64,000 bases of DNA from Riptortus pedestris (Eukaryota; Arthropoda; Insecta; Hemiptera; Alydidae). Position 1 is the stretch's first letter, and each line of letters opens with the position of its first letter. The notes beneath the pieces are model-generated. The model had not been told where the DNA came from, did no database searches, and saw only the letters and a list, made by a program, of their open reading frames with translations. The position numbers were made by a program, and so were the translations under genes. Below are positions 1 through 10,842 of the stretch, one piece after another. The stretch spans positions 93,472,501 to 93,536,500 of the forward strand of contig CM032233.1 of NCBI GenBank assembly GCA_019009955.1, in the 5' to 3' direction.

Positions 1-288
1 CTCTAAATCTCAATGAGGGCAGTATCAGTCTTTTATTAACTATGACTTAGCATTTTATTAAATTTATAAGCATTCATTGTTTATTATTAACAATCTGAAC
101 TGTGGGAACTTCCCGTGGTCTGCCCTCTCCCTCACCCCAAATCCGTAACTGGCCAGATACTTGCCTGCCTGTAATGAGCACACATCGCTTGTCGATTTAT
201 CAGAAATGCCTTTTCACAGATCACCATCTTTTTTTTTATGTTGTCCATTATGCTCCTTGGATAACGAAATTGGGGTTGAACTGCACCA
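1..288 (+). pseudogene. Broken first copy of a PHD-finger segment
   Basis: This stretch is a diverged copy of positions about 2265-2565. Shared landmarks are the 'caatgagg' start, the 'gtgggaactt' and 'ctgccc' blocks, and the segment reading DLSEMP followed by CPLC. Here the frame reads DLSEMPFHRSPSF then CCPLC, so only the first zinc-ligand pair of the PHD finger survives before similarity stops near 285 and piggyBac sequence begins. Relative to the second copy, about 16 bases are missing just before DLSEMP. I infer a decayed duplicate rather than a working gene. Whether the original is a host gene or a transposon-borne PHD finger cannot be told from the window. Confidence 0.5.
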
Positions 289-909
289 GTGATCCAGATA
301 TTCTTTTTCAATGGTTTGCGAGAAGTTTCATCGGGTGAGGAGTCTGAGGTGGAAGATCTACCAACAAATTTGAAGCAACGAGCGAAGGAACTCTTGAACT
401 TGCCAGGAGAACATACCCAACCCATTATAACCCCAAAAGACACTATAAGAAGATGCAATTTCTGTGAAGGACCGGCAAAGAAAAAGAAAACATCCAGAAA
501 CATGTGTGCAAAATGTAAAAAAATTATATGTAAATATCATATGTGGCAAATTTGTCCTGACTGTTTATAAAAGCTGCTGTATATGTATTTACTATATTTT
601 GTACATAGTATTTTATTTTCCATTAATTAGTTTTAATAAAATAAAGTTCCATTACGTTTTTTTGCTTATAGAAAGTATATTAATGTGTTTTCATTAAAAA
701 AAAAAAAAAAAATGATATTCACTTCAATAAAAACTGATTTCGATTTGTTCACCGATATAATTGCTTAAAAAATGTATAAATTAAATTATTTTATAATAAA
801 AATTCATTACATTTGATTTTTTTCTTATGTAAATCATTTTTAATTAATGGCTACACCTGTAGCCAACGCGCCCAAGTGTGTCATTAACTAGGACACGCCT
901 GTAGGAGGG
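289..909 (+). mobile_element. piggyBac-like element, 3' portion with right terminus
   Basis: An open stretch ending at 570 encodes the C-terminal tail of a piggyBac transposase. An acidic linker (SSGEESEVEDLP) is followed by the cysteine-rich cross-brace domain: RRCNFCEG, then CAKC, KYHMW and a final CPDC just before the stop. The 3' side ends in GTAGGAGGG directly followed by TTAA (910-913), which is the family's target site, so the inverted end reads CCCTCCTACAGGCGTG. The catalytic DDE core and the left terminus are absent and the left boundary abuts the PHD fragment. The element is a truncated, non-autonomous remnant. Confidence 0.75.
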
Positions 910-913
910 TTAA

Positions 914-1660
914 GCACAATTTCTTATATTTGCAATTAGCTTCTGTGTATAACAGTCACACCCATGCTAAATTGGCTTTTCTAAATAATTTTAAAATATT
1001 AAAGGACTTTGTTATCAAAGCACTCTTATCAATGCACTCTTTGGCATACCATTGACTTTGTTATACATTTTATTGTTATTGTCAATAGTCTTATTTCTCG
1101 TCCAAGAAGCATCGTAAATTAAACTTGTTATTTTATTTATATTTTCCTGTGTATTGCAGTATTTCAGACATCAAGACTCCATCTTATTTTCTAATTTAGC
1201 CCTAAAATATTTCTCATCTTTCTTCTTCCATCTTAACTTTGGAAGTAAAAGCAGAATGCTACCATTTTTAATAGTCTTTAGCTTTAGTGAAACATTTATT
1301 GTCATAGGATCAGAAATAACTATAAGGCAGTAATAAAAAATTATTTATCAAGTGTAGCAGTTCGAGGGACATACAACAGATGTTGTTGACAGAGCAAACA
1401 TTTTCTTTAATAAAGGTGAGCTGACCCTCTCTATCTCCAAGTGTTCTACCGTTCAAAACAATTAAATTGTTGTCATCACATAGGTTTAAAAATGATTCCC
1501 TTTTTTATTTAAAATTAGATCTTTTGATACCCAAAATAGACTCATCTGATAATCTGAGTTTATTAATTATTCTGTGACTGTCAGGCCTAATATTCATGTC
1601 CCTAATTAAAATATATTTAATGTTGGGGTTTATTACTTCTTCAACCTCATTAACTTAACA
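914..1660 (-). pseudogene. LINE endonuclease-domain fragment (non-LTR retrotransposon)
   Basis: Translated on the minus strand, 1620-1360 gives a decayed APE-type endonuclease: RDMNIRPDSHRI, then FLNLCDDNNLIVLNGRTLGD and GQLTFIKENVCSVNN. This matches the 'N-D-L-x-x-L-N-G-R-T-x-G-D ... F-T-F-I' pattern of animal LINE endonucleases. Further along the same strand, SDPMTINVSLKLK and LPKLRWKKKDEK resemble the end of the domain. WYAKECIDK with FRKAN and YTEANCKYKKLC resembles the linker before the reverse transcriptase. Stops and frameshifts are present. The copy runs up to the TTAA at 910-913, suggesting that the piggyBac end lies next to, or inserted in, this LINE copy. Confidence 0.6.
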
Positions 1661-2262
1661 TTAATGTATTAGGAGCTCAGGTAAACCATGTGAGCTAAGG
1701 CATGTCTTAATAAACTTGTTAAACCTTGAGTAATGGATCCCATTCCTTTGAGGGCAATAAAAATGTATTTAGTGAAAAACCAATAAATAATATCCTTCAT
1801 TGCATTATGGCTAGAAACTGTGGTAACCAGTAGATAGCCCATCATGATTAGCCACAGTAGCTCAAAGTGAACATTAATGATATTAATAACTATTTTTTAA
1901 ATATATTCTTTGATAAATATAGTAAGAATGAGAACCTTATTCTTAATCATAAAATATACACAATCCATATGATCAGGGCATGACCAGCACTCATTCAATA
2001 TAACTTAAAAATAATTATTAAAAGTCAACTTATTAACTCATTACATAGTGATTATATGGATGGATATATATATATAGATGATCTATTTATAATAATATTA
2101 GATAGCTGTAGATATTTTTATTTCCTATAAGTATTTCATTTACCCCAACAATTGAAAAACTGAAATTAATGATAATTTATTCTTGATGTGAAATATGATA
2201 CCAAAAGGAGCCACTTGTAAAGGGTTATGTTGATGAACAAAGCCACTTTATTATCACAGGAA
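1661..2262. other. AT-rich intergenic stretch
   Basis: No convincing coding frame is seen. The first 200 bases might be upstream LINE sequence on the minus strand, but stops are frequent. A short TA run lies near 2065. Confidence 0.4.
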
Positions 2263-2474
2263 AAACTATCTTGGGCCTCAGAATTTATGAAAATCTCATT
2301 CTCAATGAGGCCATTATTAGTCTTTCATTGACAATGACTAAGCGTTTTATTATATTTATGAGAACTGTGGGAACTTCTCACGGTCTGCCCCCTCCCTCAC
2401 CTAAAATTCGAAGCTCCCCAGTTCCTTACCTTCCTCCAAAGAGCACACATCAACGTCTTCTACTTGCTTGCAGA

Positions 2475-2745
2475 TTTATCAGAGATGCCTTATGACGAAT
2501 CACCATCTGACCTTTCGTTTTGTCCACTATGCTTTGTGGAAAACCACATTGTTGGTGATCTGCTAATGTGCATCAAATGTGAACGCATATTCCATGAGGA
2601 GTGCGTAGATGTGCGCAGGGTAGAACCGACAACTGAGGGCACTCCATTTATTTGTCGTGATTGTCTTATCCCTGAAAAGGATCAAGATGGAGAAAAGAAA
2701 GAGCAAGCCCCACCAGAAAGCGACTCGGAGACCAAGCCGAAGTAA
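2475..2745 (+). CDS. PHD-finger protein fragment (possible terminal exon)
   Basis: The frame reads DLSEMPYDESPSD, then a C4HC3 pattern: CPLC, an 11-residue loop, CIKC, H-x2-C in FHEEC, and CRDC at the end. It finishes with a charged Glu/Lys-rich tail (GEKKEQAPPESDSE) and a TAA stop. PHD fingers usually bind histone H3 tails, but they also occur in some transposons. The sequence just before is TTGCTTGCAG, a good splice acceptor, and the first codon would be split (G|AT), so I place the exon start at 2475. No upstream exon was identified; 2271-2460 is open but only weakly protein-like. A broken copy lies at 1-288. It may be a host exon or a transposon gene. Confidence 0.5.
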
Positions 2746-2924
2746 TAGTACTTTTCACCATACACAGATAAGTGAGTTCAATTTGTATATATTTTTTACA
2801 ATCATACTTAATTTACACTTTGCCCCTCCTTATACAAATACCAATAATTTAAACTTTTGCGAATAGGTTTAAGTTTTAAATAAAAAAAATACTAACTTTG
2901 ATCTTAAGTTGTATTGTTAGCCGT

Positions 2925-3259
2925 TGGATATAGCTAGTAGAGGTTGGGTGTCGGCTAAAGAATGGTCTCTTAATTCTTCTTATAGAGAATTTTATTGGAA
3001 GTGCTTACAGTTTCGGGCACCATTGGTCCCTTTCTTCAGAGCTGAATAATGAACAAAACAAAAGAACTGAACTAATTGGTGAACAATTGTGGAAAAAAAT
3101 ATCATAATATTCTCTTTTATATCTACATAGGCCATAAAATTCAAAGACATAATTTTATATGAGTAATGACAACACATTAACAATAAGACTCATCTGTTAA
3201 AAGGGAAAATAGACTCATCCATATATAACTCTTATTTAAAGTTTCTCACTAACATTACA
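2925..3259. other. Possible Penelope terminal region
   Basis: On the minus strand this reads TCTGAAGAAAGGGACC, then GTGCCCGAAACTG, near 3000-3045. That resembles the 'CTGAAGAAGG...CCGAAAC' motif that I associate with the ends of Penelope-like elements. It sits just before the Penelope coding remnant. No protein is encoded. Confidence 0.3.
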
Positions 3260-5190
3260 CACCACTCAATAACTTAAATAAAAACACATTAAACAAAAAG
3301 TTCAAAAAAAAAAAAACAATTAACCCAAATAGTATTGCACCAAAAGGTGACAACAATTGGGTCATAAATATATCAAAAGTCAATCTTACCTCAAATATAA
3401 ATAATGTACTATCTTTAGGAGAAAATTTCTCATTACCCAGCAATACCATTAAGAATACACCTAATATTTTAACTGATGTTGAATACATCCTCACATCGAT
3501 CCCATGTAAAGAGGAAGAGCAGATCGTCACACATAACAAAATCACTAACATCCTCACCAACCACCTTAAAAAACCCACCACCGACACACACATTCTACCC
3601 AAATCTTTCATACACAACATAAATTTAATTAAACAATTTCTCAAATCACACGAAGACGACATCATCTGCACACAAGTTGGCAAATGTAACACCACAGTAA
3701 TCATGGATAAAATGGACTATACAACATAAATGACAGACCTCTTTAATGACACCGCCACATACACCAAAATTGACAGACATCAAACCCAAGTTAGAAAAAA
3801 TTTTCAACGAACGTATTTCAGAATTATTAAAGAAAAATGAAATTGACAAAAAAACCTATTACCATCTCATCTCCCACAATTCCCACCCACCCAAAGCTTA
3901 CGGTCTTCCGAAAATCCACAAACCGGGTAACCCTGTCCGACCTATCATATCCAACATCAACACCCCATCTTCAATACTTAGCAAATTCCTCCTTCCCGGA
4001 ATTCAGTCCCCCAGTCACCAAAACCCTTACACCATTAAAAATTCGTTTGAACTCCTCAATAAATTATCAAATTTCAAAATTCCTAGTAATTATGTGATTC
4101 CTTCCGTCATCATCATTATCATGTGATGTGATGTCCGTCTTTTGACTCTTTTTTTTCAATCCCTCTCCCTTTGTTGCAATAATGGCCATTTTGTTTTCAA
4201 AGAACAATTTGATAAACAAATTGGCGGGCTCGCTATGGGTAATTGCCTCACCCCCGACTTAGCTTCTATCCTTCTCAAAGACCTCTTAGATCATATAGCT
4301 ACCCTTCACATTGACTTACACATGTACTTACTCAGGACGACTTGTAAATTTTCACTCAGTACATCCATAACACCAAAAACGAAATGTGGCAAAAAATCTT
4401 ATACACAGAGTCCTCCCCATATCCTATCCTCAATTCCATTCCCAAAATATTATCAAGTTATCTGAAATCCTCTCCAAAAACCAATATCCCCGTGCCTTAA
4501 TAAACAACCTCATCAAAAACTTCCAAAACAAACCCACAAACACCAAAACTGACTTTGAACCTCCTTATTCGCTCCATAACTTACCAAAAACACGTCACAG
4601 AACAAATAAATAAAACCATAAAAGAAACATTTCTATCCATCAACTTAGGGCTCACAACAAAAAACAAACTCAAAGACACTCTTCCCCTTGACCAAAGCAC
4701 CAACGTTATATACAAAGTCCCATGCTCTACACACTACTGTAATACTGTATACATCGGAGAGACTAAACAACACTTAAAAAACAGATTATACCAACATAAA
4801 CGCACCACACAAACAACCACACTTTCGATTTTAACACCACGTCCATACTTGATACACAAAAAAATCACCATAAATGCCTCATTTCTAAAAACCTTTCACA
4901 CTAACATAGACCCCAATAGCATAGATAGCAATAGACCCCAACTACAAGACAAACAAAAAATATCTCCTACCTATGCACACATTTTTAAAATGCTTCAAGC
5001 TCCTTCTATCTTTTTGCCCCCCCCCCTATCCCCATAGCATTTGGAATAAAATATTGTGAAGAAGTTTCACTTCTAATTTAAGCAACATCTGGTTAAATAA
5101 AAAATATATCTCCTTCACAATGTGTTACTTCAAGCACATAGCATTTGAAATAAAATATTATTGTGAAGAAGTTTGATTTCTTATTTATGC
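3260..5190 (+). mobile_element. Decayed Penelope-like retroelement
   Basis: The plus strand carries a broken Penelope-type polyprotein. An N-terminal part (about 3390-3740) includes NTTVIMDKMDY and DLFNDTATYTKI, with an in-frame stop. The reverse transcriptase follows, with PKAYGLPKIHKPGNPVRPI (about 3890-3955) and GLAMGNCLTPDLASILL (about 4207-4257). The catalytic YxDD box has degenerated to TQDD followed by a stop. The C-terminal GIY-YIG endonuclease starts near 4705 with VIYKVPC, VYIGET and LKNRLYQHK. At least three frame changes are needed, so it is dead. The protein part ends at 5037. Penelope elements are telomere- and TPRT-related retroelements that use the GIY-YIG nuclease for integration. 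Confidence 0.8.
5036..5187 (+). repeat. Two direct repeats behind the Penelope ORF
   Basis: The block beginning AGCATTTGGAATAAAATATT at 5036 recurs at 5140 as AGCATTTGAAATAAAATATT. Both continue into GTGAAGAAGTTT. Unit spacing is about 104 bases. It is probably the 3' untranslated tail of the element. Confidence 0.6.
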
Positions 5191-7076
5191 AGGGAGGCAT
5201 TATATCATCTTCTTTACTCCCTACACTACAAAAGTAAACAATATGGAGTCAATTATAATTGTATATCTTCACTTAATACTTATTGTCTTGATTATTTATC
5301 AATCTTTGTATTCTAATCAGGGAACTATGCTATTGAAAGAAATTTCCTTCATGTATTCTCTTTATTTTTCTTCATTCAACATATATCATTAAATCAATTA
5401 TATTATCCTGTGTTAATAACTTTATGTTTATTTTTTAGATCACTTTTTGGAATGCTTCATAGTCCTTAACAACTCAAAACATGGCAGTCTATGATCTATA
5501 AATGAAATGGCTTTATTTCTTCCAGCAAAACAGTTACAGATATTATATAAACTTTCTAACCTGCCAATTGACCCCAAGTTTGTAGATTTCAGTGTGTATT
5601 TTATTTTAATATTTTATATTGATAATTTAAAAAATATTTAAATATGGAAAAAATGGAGTATAGTAAGTAAAATTTTCTTAATGTGCTAGTGTATTTAAAA
5701 TATTTGTATACTAAATCACTCATAAGTTTATCTTAACTTGTAAAATTGTATTGTGGCAATTGATATGGAGTTGATAAGACTAATTGAAAGGAAATAATAT
5801 TCATTTTTTGTTTCATTATACTTTAAAAATTCTAAATTTATTTTTATTATGTTACTCTAATATATAGCTAACAAAAATATGTATGTTAGCTATACATTTA
5901 GTGAAACTTATTTTGCTTAAATTTATTTATGGTAAGCAGAACATAACAAAAATCAGTGTGCATTTATTATTTTTTTAAATTCTTTTGAAATAATTTAATA
6001 TAATGAACAGATGCTGTTTGTTATAAATGATTTTATTTAAATATTTAGGAATTTAGTAAGACTGGTTTTTTATAGAAGCATTTCCTTATATTTCGCATGT
6101 TATGTAATAACAATTATTGATGCCAAGTATTTATTTTATTTGTCATAAATATGGAGAACTGCAAGACCTAGAGTTAAGGCAAAAATATATTATATTTTGC
6201 ATGTTATATAATCGAAACTCGAAAATAAATTTTGATTTAGTTCACTCACTATAGATTGTAATTTTTATAAAACATTTACAATGAAATAAAAAATAAAGAT
6301 GAAATACCTGCATTTATTTCTCAATTCCTGTAATGCAATTTCCATTTATTCCAAGGTTACAGTATTTTGTAAATGCATGTCACAGTAGAGTTGTTTATAA
6401 CCCATAGGTAAATTTAAATGTCATCCTTTCTCTTAATCTCTCACTTTTTCTGGTGACATATGTGAAATCCTCTTTCCAGAATTCCTTTGTAAAAACAAGC
6501 TGTATGCACAATAGTGAATGACCTCTAAAAAACTCAGAAATTTAAAGGAAGAGAAAGTCTGCATGTACTAAGAGGATTTCCCATGTGCTAGTATGATTCA
6601 CTGAATTTATCGCCTCACATTCTAGATTATATTTCTCTCTTAATGAGTTATCATATTTAAACAGGACTGGAAATTTAAGCTTGTCGTGAGATGTTTAGTT
6701 ATGTTACCTTAAATGAAAAAGCATCAATGAGTATCAACTGAAGGGTGAAAATTAAATAATACAAATACCTCAAAAAATATTCAAATTAGAGAAAAAAAGT
6801 GTACAATAACCATTATAGTAGATTACTTTAATAACAAAGTTAGCTATGCAACATATTTTGATCTCACACAGAATAACAGATAAATGCATGATTTTGTATT
6901 TCACTCCTCAAAATTCCCATGCCTCCAACTACAATTTTAATAATTAATGAATATAACCTTTAGGTACATGAAACGGTTAAATATCAAGTACTGCGTCTGG
7001 CAAATAAAAATTGTGGCCTCTCATCATGAATTGATCCCTGTATCTCACGTAGTAATTTTCTGATGAAAACAATATA

Positions 7077-7080
<4 letters not shown>
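5191..7080. other. Gene-free AT-rich stretch
   Basis: I see no coding frame above background, no transposon ends and no RNA gene in these 1.9 kb. Only short homopolymer and AT-rich runs are present. Confidence 0.5.

Positions 7081-7081
<1 letters not shown>

Positions 7082-7139
<58 letters not shown>
7082..7139. repeat. (TA)n microsatellite
   Basis: An uninterrupted TA dinucleotide run of about 58 bases. It directly abuts the left end of the fold-back element; a second shorter TA run (about 9405-9426) abuts its right end. Confidence 0.95.
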
Positions 7140-7140
<1 letters not shown>

Positions 7141-7142
<2 letters not shown>

Positions 7143-9404
7143 TAGCTAATGTACCCAGGTGATGCCCTGGAAATCATTGAGGACTGAATAATGATGATAT
7201 TTTTATAGCAAGGCTTCGATGTGTACAATTACACTTCACATCTGAGCGTATTGTTTTCTTGTACGTGTCAGGTAACTGTAGGCAACTTAGTTTAGAAGAA
7301 TAAATGAAAATAAGTTCCTAATCAATTCCCCTCCACTGTGTGACACACAGTGAATAATTCAAATCATAATCATGAATAGCATTTATTATAGTTAAATATC
7401 GTCTACAATGTACATATTTCATGCCAAAACCAAGCCGAACACATATTGTTAGTTAACATAAATAACTGTGTTACCCTCCCCCCAACAACTTCCGCTCCCG
7501 CTTAGGGTTATCAATCATTGTTTTACTTAAATTATTTATTTAAAAAATTAAACAATTTGAATTTTCTAATGGTTTATATACCAGGTAGAAATAAATAACT
7601 GTAGTACCCTAAAAATATAAAAATTTAATTTATATTCAGTAAGTGAGGTGAGGGGAAGAGATCATTCCCCTCCCTGCAATAATCACACTGAGTTAAAACC
7701 ATACTGTCTTTTGTAATAATGAGATTACCAAGTAATGTTTAATAGTTATAGATAGTGCATAGTTGTTTCAATAACGTACATAATATATATCAGAATTAAG
7801 AGTTTGATTCCCCAGAAGTTCCGGTATCACATGTTGTGCAAATTCAGCATGACTTTATTAAAACAATACACTATAAAAATGAAATATTCAAAATTCTCTA
7901 ATAGTTTACATTCGTATTGGAAAAATAACGGAATTATTTCCTGGAGAAAATAAATAACAAATGAAATGGGTGCGGAGGGGGAGTTTTATAGCCCCTCACT
8001 AATTCAAATCATACTGAGAACTATCATTTAAGTCCAAAAACATAACTTCATTCATCATAATATGCCTACATTAAAAACACTTTAATGTGTACTAATAGAA
8101 TTGTTGACTTCCACTATAGTTTTTAGATTATATCTCATTTATACTTCGTTATTCGACAAAAGTGAATATAATAAATGTTACTCTAAATAACAAAATAAAC
8201 ACCTGATACATGCATGTTTTCCGAAAAACCAATAGGAAATTAAATAGGGTGATTTTTCATATAATGCCACCCTCACAGCTCCCACTCCTGGTCGTCCCTA
8301 GAAATTTTAATATAGCTAATAATCATGGAAGAGTTAATGCTAATTCACATGTCGAGTTTTGTTTAGTTTGGTTTAGTAAAACCAATAGGAAATGGAATAT
8401 GGCGATTTTACATTTCAGACCTGTCTTACAACCCATACTCCTGTTCATTCCCAAAAATTTTAACATAGCTTATAATCAAGGAGGTGTTAATGCTAACCCA
8501 CATATGGAGTATCATTCAGTTTGGTTTAGTCTTTTATGCCCTCTAAAATTGTTGACTCCCACTATAGTTTTTAGCATATATCTCATTCTTTAGCGGGAGT
8601 CGATAATTTTATTGGGCACTACAAACTAAACAAAACTCGGCATGTGAATTAGTATTAACTCTTCCATGATTATAAGCTATATTAAAATTTCTAGGGACGA
8701 GAAGGAGTAGGGGCTGTGAGGGAGGCATTATATGAAAAATCACCGTACTTCATTTCCTATTGATTTTTCGGAAAACATGCATGTATCAGGCGTTTATTTT
8801 GTTATTTAGAGTAACATTTATTATATTCACTTTTGTTGTAAAACGAAGTATTTATTTCCAATAGAAATGTAAATTATAAGAGCATTTCGATTATTTAATT
8901 TCTATAATGTATTATTTAAACGAAGTCATACTGAATTTCCACAACATGTGTTAGCGGAAGTTTTGGGGGAATCAAATTCTTTAATTTGCTGTTAATGGCC
9001 ATAAGGGTTGGCATGCCCAAAAAAAAAAAAAAAAGTGTCTTTAATTTTTGTATATATTAGCTAACTTTTTCCGATATGTTGATTTTATTGAAATAACTAT
9101 GTACTATCATAACTATTAAACGGTACTTGGTGATATTATTCCTATATGATCTCTTCTCCTCGCCTCGCCTTTTGAATATAAATTAAATTATTTTTAGGTA
9201 CTCGGGTATTTTAGGTAGGTTTAATTTATTCATTAAAACTAAAATTTTTATTCTATATGTCCCCTACAGTTAACTGGCACTTAAGGAAAAACAATTCACC
9301 CAGACTGGAAGTGTCATTGAACAGACTGAAGCCTTTCTTTAAAAATACTAACATTATTTAATCAACAATTATTTCTCAGACATCACCGGGTACCTTAGCT
9401 GGTG
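7141..9404. mobile_element. Fold-back element with arms of about 1.1 kb
   Basis: The whole interval is an imperfect palindrome. The left end CTAGCTAATGTACCCAGGTG pairs with the right end, whose complement reads CCAGCTAAGGTACCCGGTG. Inner blocks also pair: 7205-7225 with about 9330-9345; 7620-7700 with about 9145-9210; 7725-7790 with about 9050-9130; 7805-7915 with about 8870-8980; 8138-8370 with about 8618-8860. The loop (about 8380-8540) is itself a diverged direct copy of the inner arm, so that unit occurs three times. No transposase is encoded; the 127-residue open frame at 8210-8593 lies across arm and loop and is not protein-like. It behaves as a non-autonomous DNA element inserted in a TA run. 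Confidence 0.7.
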
Positions 9405-9429
9405 TGTATATATATATATATATATAGGA

Positions 9430-9795
9430 AATAATATAATTCAGATTTATTGGCTTATTGGTAATGTGAGGTGAGAAGAAATGGAGGTTTACTGAAGGCT
9501 GGGGCAAAATAAATAGAAAAGTCTGTCTCGCGGGGATGTTGGTTAAGTAAAATTTTTTTATCTGACTCATAATAAAGGAGATATTTTGAATTTTTGACTT
9601 TAAACCCACACCTCCCATTCTGATTTCAGCCATTAAAAAACGTTACATAAAATACCAAGTTAGGTAACAACAAACAAAATTTGTGACTGCTAGAGGTAAT
9701 ATATGTATATATAAAGAAGGACATTTGAAGAAGCTTTTGAGAATCGTGTTGTGATACAGCCTGAATAGCTGATATTCGTGTATATATACACTTTT
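9430..9795. repeat. Dispersed repeat, copy 1 (second copy at 42.8-43.9 kb)
   Basis: It shares with 42785-43065 the blocks GGTTTACTGAAGGCTG, an AGGAGATATTTTGAA-like block, CTGATTTCAGCCAT, and GTGACTGCTAGAGGTAA before a dinucleotide run. A downstream block ending in AATAGCTGAT near 9775 also has a counterpart near 43840. It has no intact protein. Confidence 0.55.
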
Positions 9796-10448
9796 TGTTT
9801 GGTCATTACCAAACTCAATAATTAAATATTTCATGTAAAAGTAAAGAACACATTCCTTAATGGCTGAATTGGGCAAGAAGTGTGGGGGGGCGGATGAAAA
9901 ATTCCAAATATCTTCTATATTGAGTCCGATTGAAAAATGTTAACATAACCAATTTGTAAATTAAAAAAATTAATGTACAGCAATTATGGTCCAGTAACAT
10001 TTTTTTGTAACCCGAATATGAAGCAAATTATTTAATATTTTTTGTTTTCTGCTGTCAATAAACCCCTGCTAATACATAGTGCACATTAACAAAAGTCAAT
10101 ATATCATGAAACGTCTTATCCTTACCTTACTAAGTGTGATATTTGGATTAATGATCAATGGGACATAAATTATATTTTAATTCTAGACTCTAGAATTTTT
10201 ATGTGATCAATACAATACTCAATATTTGACTGTTTCATGTAAAACTATAGATTATGTTTGGACAATATCAGAGAAGAAGAGGTGGGGATAAAATACATAA
10301 TCATGAATATCATTGATGTTATACCTAATATCAGAAAATGTTATATAACCAAATTTATTAACATCGTAATTTTATTAACATATAATTTTAATTTTTTTGT
10401 TTTTAGGTTTCAGAAAACCCCTACTCCTACTCATGGGATTTTCACTTA
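9796..10448. other. Gene-free AT-rich stretch
   Basis: No gene, RNA or clear transposon end is seen. A G-run lies near 9885. Confidence 0.4.
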
Positions 10449-10614
10449 CCCCTTTATAGGGCACATTTCGCTGGCTATCAGAAAAATTATATTTCTCTAA
10501 AAATGTTGTCAGGGAGTCTATAAATGACTATTAATAATAACAGAATAATTTAAAAAAAATTGGAAAATAAGTTATTAGAGTGGTTGCTATAGCGGTCCTT
10601 GCTCATTAAGGGGG
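10449..10614. mobile_element. Possible short piggyBac-type MITE
   Basis: The left edge reads TTAC then CCCCTTTATAGGGCACATTT, with CGCTGGCTATCAG. The right edge, complemented, reads CCCCTTAATGAGCAAGGACC with CGCTATAGCAACCA and is followed by TTAG. The ends resemble one another as inverted repeats and the flanks resemble TTAA with one change each. A third similar end (GCTAAAGCGGTCCTTGCCC, then AAAGGGTTAA) lies at about 12295-12326. The link to piggyBac is an inference. Confidence 0.35.
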
Positions 10615-10842
10615 TTAGCCTGCCCGGGGATTGCCAGCTGACCTACCTGTCTCCTCCTCCAGCAGGGAAAGGGTTCGGCTCATTTACCTGCTCCTGTCCT
10701 TTGTGTCTCCAACTGAATAGTTTCAGCAAATATTTTTGTATAAAATGTTTCAATTACCTGCTCTTTTCTGTGAGCCAAGACATGCAATGTTTGTTATCAC
10801 TCTGATAAACATATACGAGAATACTAAATAAAATATAATTTA

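Noticed and set aside
3255..3704. 149-residue open frame on the minus strand
   Set aside because: It lies opposite the Penelope N-terminal coding remnant, which has recognisable motifs on the plus strand; composition is Leu/Phe/Val-rich as expected of an antisense shadow.
8210..8593. 127-residue open frame
   Set aside because: It spans arm and loop of the fold-back element and contains an internal duplication of non-coding repeat sequence; no protein motif.
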